Positions 5,792 to 10,020 of a stretch of DNA of 10,020 bases are shown piece after piece. A program made the position numbers and the translations under genes. Origin of the DNA: CAVYHX01 sp963768415 (GTDB taxonomy: Bacteria > Pseudomonadota > Gammaproteobacteria > UBA9214); the NCBI GenBank assembly GCA_963768415.1, contig CAVYHX010000010.1, positions 1 through 10,020 of the forward strand, written 5' to 3'. Position 1 is the first letter of the stretch. Every line of letters begins with the position of its first letter. A model generated the notes under the pieces. That model did not search any database. It was not told the origin of the DNA and saw nothing but the letters and a program-made list of their open reading frames with translations.

Positions 5792-7760
5792 TCAGCCACC
5801 AGCAGGTGGTTCCGGTAACGGCGGTTCGGCAACAAATACCTCCACCGCGGGTAATACCGGATGTTTATTGCCCGGCAGCAGATTGACACCATCCGTATCC
5901 TGCCCCACCTGCAACGCCCGTATGTAATTGTACTTGTTGTTGGTATATTGATTCATCACGGCGGCATCACGCAGGATCACCGGGTGAATGAAGACCATCA
6001 GGTTGGTGCGCGTCACATCGGCACTCTTGGAACGGAACAGCGCGCCCAGCAGCGGGATGTCGCCGAGCAAGGGCACTTTCTGGATACTCTCACCCACCTG
6101 CTCCTCGATCAGGCCACCCAGCACGATGATCTGGCCGTCATCGACCATGACATTGGTCTTGATGGAGCGCTTTTTGGTAACGATATCCGCCGCGCCGGCC
6201 ACGCTGTCGGCGATACTCGAGGTTTCCTGCTCGATTTCCAGCCTGAGCGCGTCACCCTCGTTGATCTGCGGCTTGATCTTGAGTGTCAGGCCGACATCTT
6301 CGCGCTGAATGGTCTGGAACGGATTGGTGGCTCGAGTCCGAGGCGCCGGTACTGGTGAATGAGCCCGTAATGAACGGCACATTCTCGCCGATAATGATTT
6401 CCGCTTCCTCGTTGTCCAGGGTCACCAGCGTCGGTGTGGACAGGATATTGGTATTGGTATCCGATGCCAGCATATTCACGACTGCAAGATAATTGAAACT
6501 GTTGCTGTTCGTCTGGCCACCGCCCAGCAGCACATTACCCGCCGGCGTCGGGAGCGTCCCGCCATCGATCACGTCGGCAGCACTGTTGACGATATCCGCG
6601 ATGGTATTTCCGGTATTGGTGAAATTGATCAGGCCCACCGGGCCGTCGCCGTCTGCAGCCCCGTTGAACAACCACTGCACGCCGAGTTCCCGTGCGGTGT
6701 CCGCGGATACTTCCGCAATCACCGCCTCGATCAGCACCTGTGCCCGGCGCACATCGAGCTGACTGATGACCCGCTTGAGCGAGCGCATGATATCCGGTGG
6801 CGCCGTAATCACCAGCGCATTGGTTGCCTCGTCCGCCTGAATGGCGAATTCACTGCGTGACGTCCGGGCCTTGCCCGCGACGTCCTGCTGTTCCTCGATC
6901 TTGCCCACACCCGTCAGGGTTTCGACGAGCGCGGTCGCCTCGGCATAGCGCAGATAGATCACATCGGTGTTGCCACCGGCATCCAGCGGCGTATCCAGGT
7001 GCGAGATGATCGCGCGCATGCGCAGGCGCGTGGCGCGATCGCCGCCCAGCAGCACGCTGTTGGTGCGTTCATCGGCGACCAGCACTTGGCCGCCCGAGGC
7101 GGCGGCCTGCCCTTTCGAGGCCGCCGGCCGGGCGCGCGTCAGGCTGGTGAGCACCCGCACCACCTCGGCGGCTGCCGCGTGCTGCAGGGGAATGATCTCG
7201 ATCTCGCTGTCGCTCACCTGGTCGATGCGGCGCACGATACTGAGCAGGCGTTCTACATTGTTGGCACGGTCGGAGATGATCAGGACATTGGTAGTCGGAT
7301 AGGCGGCCAGGTGTCCCTGCTGCGGCACCAGTGGCCGCAGGATCGGCACCAGCTGGGCCGCGGCGACATTATCGACCTGGATCACCCGGGTGACCATTTG
7401 ATCACCGCGTCCGGGTGATCTTATCACTGGCTGTCGGAATCGCGTCCTGCTTGGCGTTGACATCGGGCACGATCTTGATGACTTCGCCACTGGGGACCGC
7501 GGCAAAACCGTGCACCTTCAGGATAGAGAGGAAGACCTGGTAGACCTCTTCACTGTCCATGGGGCGGGTCGAGATGACCGTGACCTTGCCCTTGACGCGC
7601 GGGTCGACGATGAAATTCCTGTCGGTGACCTCGGCGACCGTCTGATCAGGGCGCTGATGTCGGCATCCTTCAGATTCAGGGTCACGGTTTCTGCATGCAC
7701 GGGCAGCGCGCAGGCCAGCCAGCCCAGCAACAACCAGGTGATTTTGTGTGGAAACGTCAT
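5792..7760 (-). CDS. gspD: Type II secretion outer-membrane secretin GspD; frame broken by three single-base shifts
   Basis: GspD forms the outer-membrane channel of the T2SS. The start is ATG at 7758-7760 with GAGAG just upstream and a Sec signal peptide (MTFPHKITWLLLGWLACALPVHA, about 23 residues; mature end ETVTLNLKDADISAL). Read across three frames it gives the N0 domain (TLNLKDADISALI..TVAEVTDRNFIVDPRVKG), repeated N1-N3 domains (VTRVIQVDNVAAAQLVPILR; VIYLRYAEATALVETL; RRAQVLIEAVIAEVS) and the secretin domain ending in VPLLGDIPLLGALFRS. The shifts lie near 7644 (one base missing), 7416 (one extra) and 6333 (one extra). Correcting them gives 656 whole codons, about 655 residues, normal for GspD. 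Protein similarity is continuous on both sides of every shift, so sequencing error is likelier than a decayed gene. A fourth shift near the stop is suspected (see findings). gspC lies 95 bp upstream across an AT-rich gap. Confidence 0.9.
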
Positions 7761-7855
7761 TTTTCTCTCACAACTCGCGTTGCGCTCCCTGATAAAGGCA
7801 TTGGTCTTATTCTGATATATCGTTAAATTACCCTAAATATTTAATAAATATAAGG

Positions 7856-8750
7856 CTATTCCGGAATATTAAGGCTGAGGACCTGTTCCTGGCCGTTGCG
7901 CAGGATGGTCACACTGACCGTCTCACCACTCTGGGCGCTCTTCAGGGCACGCGCCCCGTTGGCCACGTTATCGAGGCTGATATCATTGACTTGCGTCACC
8001 ACATCCCCCGCCAGCAGCCCCATCTCCCGGAACAGCTCCGGCTCCCGGCCCGGGTTCAGGGTATAACCGACCATCTTCCCGCCCGCACCCCGCTTCGGCT
8101 GCGCGCGCACCAGGCCGAACAGTGTCTTCGGGTTCTGCTGCAGCTGCCGGCGAATATTCTTTAACCGCTGTGTGTTGCTGGCGCTCGAACGTGACGCGGC
8201 GGCGCGGCTGGCGGACCGGCTGTTGTCTTTCTTGTCCCTGGGCAAACGCAAGGTCTCGTAGCGCCCGTTGCGCATCAGGATCACGCGATCCGTGTAGATC
8301 TCGCGCAACTCCGCGTTGCCCGGAAGCTTGTCACCCACAGCATATTGCTCCTCGGTGCCGCGTGGCTCGGCAATGATGGCGCGCGCGTTCCTGGGATCAT
8401 CCGACGCCAGGGAACCGTGCAACACCAGCTTCAGGGTGGTCTCGGGCGCATCGATGGGCGACTCCCGCATGACCGGCGCCGCCGCCTGCTTGACCTCGCC
8501 CAGAAGATGCCAGCTTGCCAGCTGGCCAATCAACTGGCTGTCCGGGTCTGGATTAGTCTGCAGGGTTTCGGGTTGCGTCGCCAGCGGCGTGGCGGTTTCC
8601 TGCGGCGTGAGCAGGTCCCAGGTCAGCCTGGCCAGCTGGCTGGCAATCCAGACCACCAGCAGCAGGTTGATGATCCAGATCAGCACGCCGCATGCCCTTG
8701 CCCTGCATCCATCTGGCGAGATCTGTTTGCTGTAGGGCAAATGCGCTCAT
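7856..8750 (-). CDS. gspC: Type II secretion protein GspC (HR and PDZ domains); probable frameshift near its N-terminus
   Basis: GspC is a bitopic inner-membrane protein that links the inner-membrane platform to the GspD secretin. As it reads, the frame opens at TTG 8738-8740 and gives 294 residues: one membrane anchor (GVLIWIINLLLVVWIASQLA, about 18-37), a homology region (about 70-168, with APETTLKLVLHGSLAS, AIIAEPRG, YAVGDKLPG and DRVILMRNGRYETLRLP), a basic Ser/Ala/Arg-rich linker and a C-terminal PDZ domain (about 225-292, MGLLAGDVVTQVND). I prefer the ATG at 8748-8750. It gives MSAFALQQTDLARWMQGKGM, a normal GspC N-terminus, and joins the membrane segment if one extra base near 8687 is removed. 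The TTG version yields an odd Cys/Arg-rich start (GCRARAC). No good ribosome-binding site is visible for either. The gene follows rhlB on the same strand and precedes gspD. Confidence 0.88.
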
Positions 8751-8912
8751 GTTCGTATGCGGATATTGCAGAGTGATGGCATCGGGTACTGCCGGCCATG
8801 CCCGGCGCTCGGGACCGGTTGCCGCCGTGCCGTTGACCGGACTTCCCGGATGGTTTCCGGCGCCCGCCATCCGGCCGGGGTTTACGCTTGATCTTAACCG
8901 GCGGCTTGAGTT

Positions 8913-10020
8913 TTACCGGATAATGTCCTCCGGCACCGGTTCGACCGGGATCTTGTGGCCGATATAGGCCTCGATCTCCGGCAGTGAAAAAACAAATCGC
9001 TCGCAGGCAAAGCTGACGGCATCGCCGACTGGCACCGACGCGCGCGGTGCGGCCGATGCGGTGCACGTAGTCCTCGGCGTTCTGCGGCAGATCGAAATTG
9101 AACACATGGCGACACGTCCGGGATGTGCAGACCGCGCGCGGCCACGTCGGTCGCCACCAGCACCGGCAAGCGGCCTTCCATGAAATCGTGCAGCAATCTT
9201 CAGGCGCTTGTTCTGCGGCACATCGCCCGAGAGTACCGCGGCGTTCAAGCCGTTGCCCTTGAGCCAGGCCAGACACGCTTCCGCCGCGTCCTTGGTATTG
9301 GTGAACACCAGGCTGCGCGTCGGGTCCATGTGACGCAGCAGATGCACCAGCAGCGGAATCTTTTCCTCGATGGCGGTGTGGTACAGCACCTGCGTGACCT
9401 TGTCGGCGGTGACGCTTGTCCGGCTCGATGTTGACGAACTGGGGATTGTTCATGTGCTCGTAGGCGAGTTCGGTGACGCGGTAGGAGAGCGTCGCCGAGA
9501 ACAGCATGCTCAGGCGTCTGGCAGGCGGCCGGCATGCGCCGCAGCAGGAAGCGGATGTCCTTGATGAAACCGAGATCGAACATGCGGTCGGCCTCGTCCA
9601 GCACCATGACCTGACGCCATGTGCAGATCGAACACATGCTGCTTGAAATAATCGATGATGCGCCCGGGCGTGCCGATCAGGATGTCCACGCCCTCTTCCA
9701 GCATCTTGCGCTGCTGAGTCGTAGCCGGTGCCGCCGTACACCAGGCCGAGCTTGAAGCCGGTGTGCTTGCCCAGCACCTCGGCGTCCTTGTGGATCTGGA
9801 TCGCCAGTTCGCGCGTCGGCGCCAGCATGATGGCGCGCGGCTGGTCTGGCGGCGGCCCTCCGCCGCCGGGTGCGTTAGCAGATGGTTGAACGCGGCCAGC
9901 AGAAACGCCGCGGTCTTGCCGGTGCCGGTCTGCGCCTGGCCGGCCACGTCCTGGCCCGCGAGCGCCAACGGCAGCGCCTCCGCCTGGATCGGCGTGCAAT
10001 ATTCAAATCCTGCCTCTTCA
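8913..10020 (-). CDS. rhlB: DEAD-box ATP-dependent RNA helicase RhlB; N-terminus outside window, frame broken by about nine indels
   Basis: RhlB unwinds RNA and in gammaproteobacteria works with RNase E and PNPase in the degradosome. Reading minus from 10019 and switching frames gives every DEAD-box motif in order: Q motif FEYCTPIQ, motif I AQTGTGKT, Ia APTRELA, Ib GTPGR, II LDEADRMFDLGFIKDIRF, III FSATLSYR, IV SLVFTNTK, V ATDVAARGLHIP and VI HRIGRTARVGAS. The wording of these segments, and ACERFVFSLPEIEAYIGHKIPV near the end, resembles RhlB rather than RhlE or DeaD. Indels lie near 9855 (missing base), 9717, 9620, 9517, 9414, 9194, 9110, 9027 (extra bases) and 8917 (missing base). With the first eight corrected, 10019-8916 is exactly 366 codons. 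The TAA at 8913-8915 is probably false, because a Lys/Arg/Pro-rich tail (PVKIKRKPRPDGGRRKPSGK) continues in another frame to about 8770. Confidence 0.88.

Noticed and set aside
8680..9999. A continuous 439-codon minus-strand open frame
   Set aside because: It strings together fragments of rhlB in and out of the true frame and runs into gspC. It carries only some helicase motifs, and the correct protein needs frame changes.

Overview
The window reads as chromosomal DNA of a GC-rich gammaproteobacterium. The evidence is the company of genes: the C-terminus of an ArgA-type N-acetylglutamate synthase, a CpdA cAMP phosphodiesterase, an RhlB-type DEAD-box helicase (a gammaproteobacterial degradosome component) and the gspC-D-E-F part of a type II secretion (T2SS) operon. 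I cannot name genus or species. No phage, transposase, CRISPR array, tRNA or rRNA is visible.

Layout, left to right. 1-456 (+): 3' end of argA. 457-1104: a gene-free spacer dominated by a tandem repeat of about 197 bp (two full copies and a half copy), each full unit carrying a large hairpin. 1105-1767 (-): an intact class I O-methyltransferase, convergent with argA. 1768-1924: a divergent promoter region with a convincing sigma70-like promoter for cpdA and a perfect 10-bp-stem hairpin in the cpdA leader. 1925-2746 (+): intact cpdA. 2740-8750 (-): gspF, gspE, gspD and gspC, transcribed right to left as C-D-E-F. gspF overlaps the end of cpdA by 7 bp and is separated from gspE by a 281-bp spacer holding a REP/BIME-like inverted pair. 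8913-10020 (-): rhlB, upstream of gspC on the same strand and cut by the window end.

Function. GspC (inner-membrane clamp with HR and PDZ domains), GspD (outer-membrane secretin), GspE (cytoplasmic ATPase) and GspF (inner-membrane platform) form the core of a T2SS. The pseudopilins and GspL/M are not here: cpdA lies convergent directly after gspF, so they must be encoded elsewhere.

The strongest anomaly is sequence integrity. All five genes left of position 5763 read cleanly. From about 5.79 kb to the right end I count at least 13 single-base indels (nine in rhlB, one in gspC, three in gspD, with a fourth suspected at the gspD end), mostly insertions. The encoded protein on either side of each shift stays perfectly family-like, and correcting them gives whole-codon lengths. 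This looks like uncorrected sequencing or assembly error rather than gene decay. I saw no clear novel biological system; the repeat architectures and the fragmented T2SS locus are the main biological points of interest.
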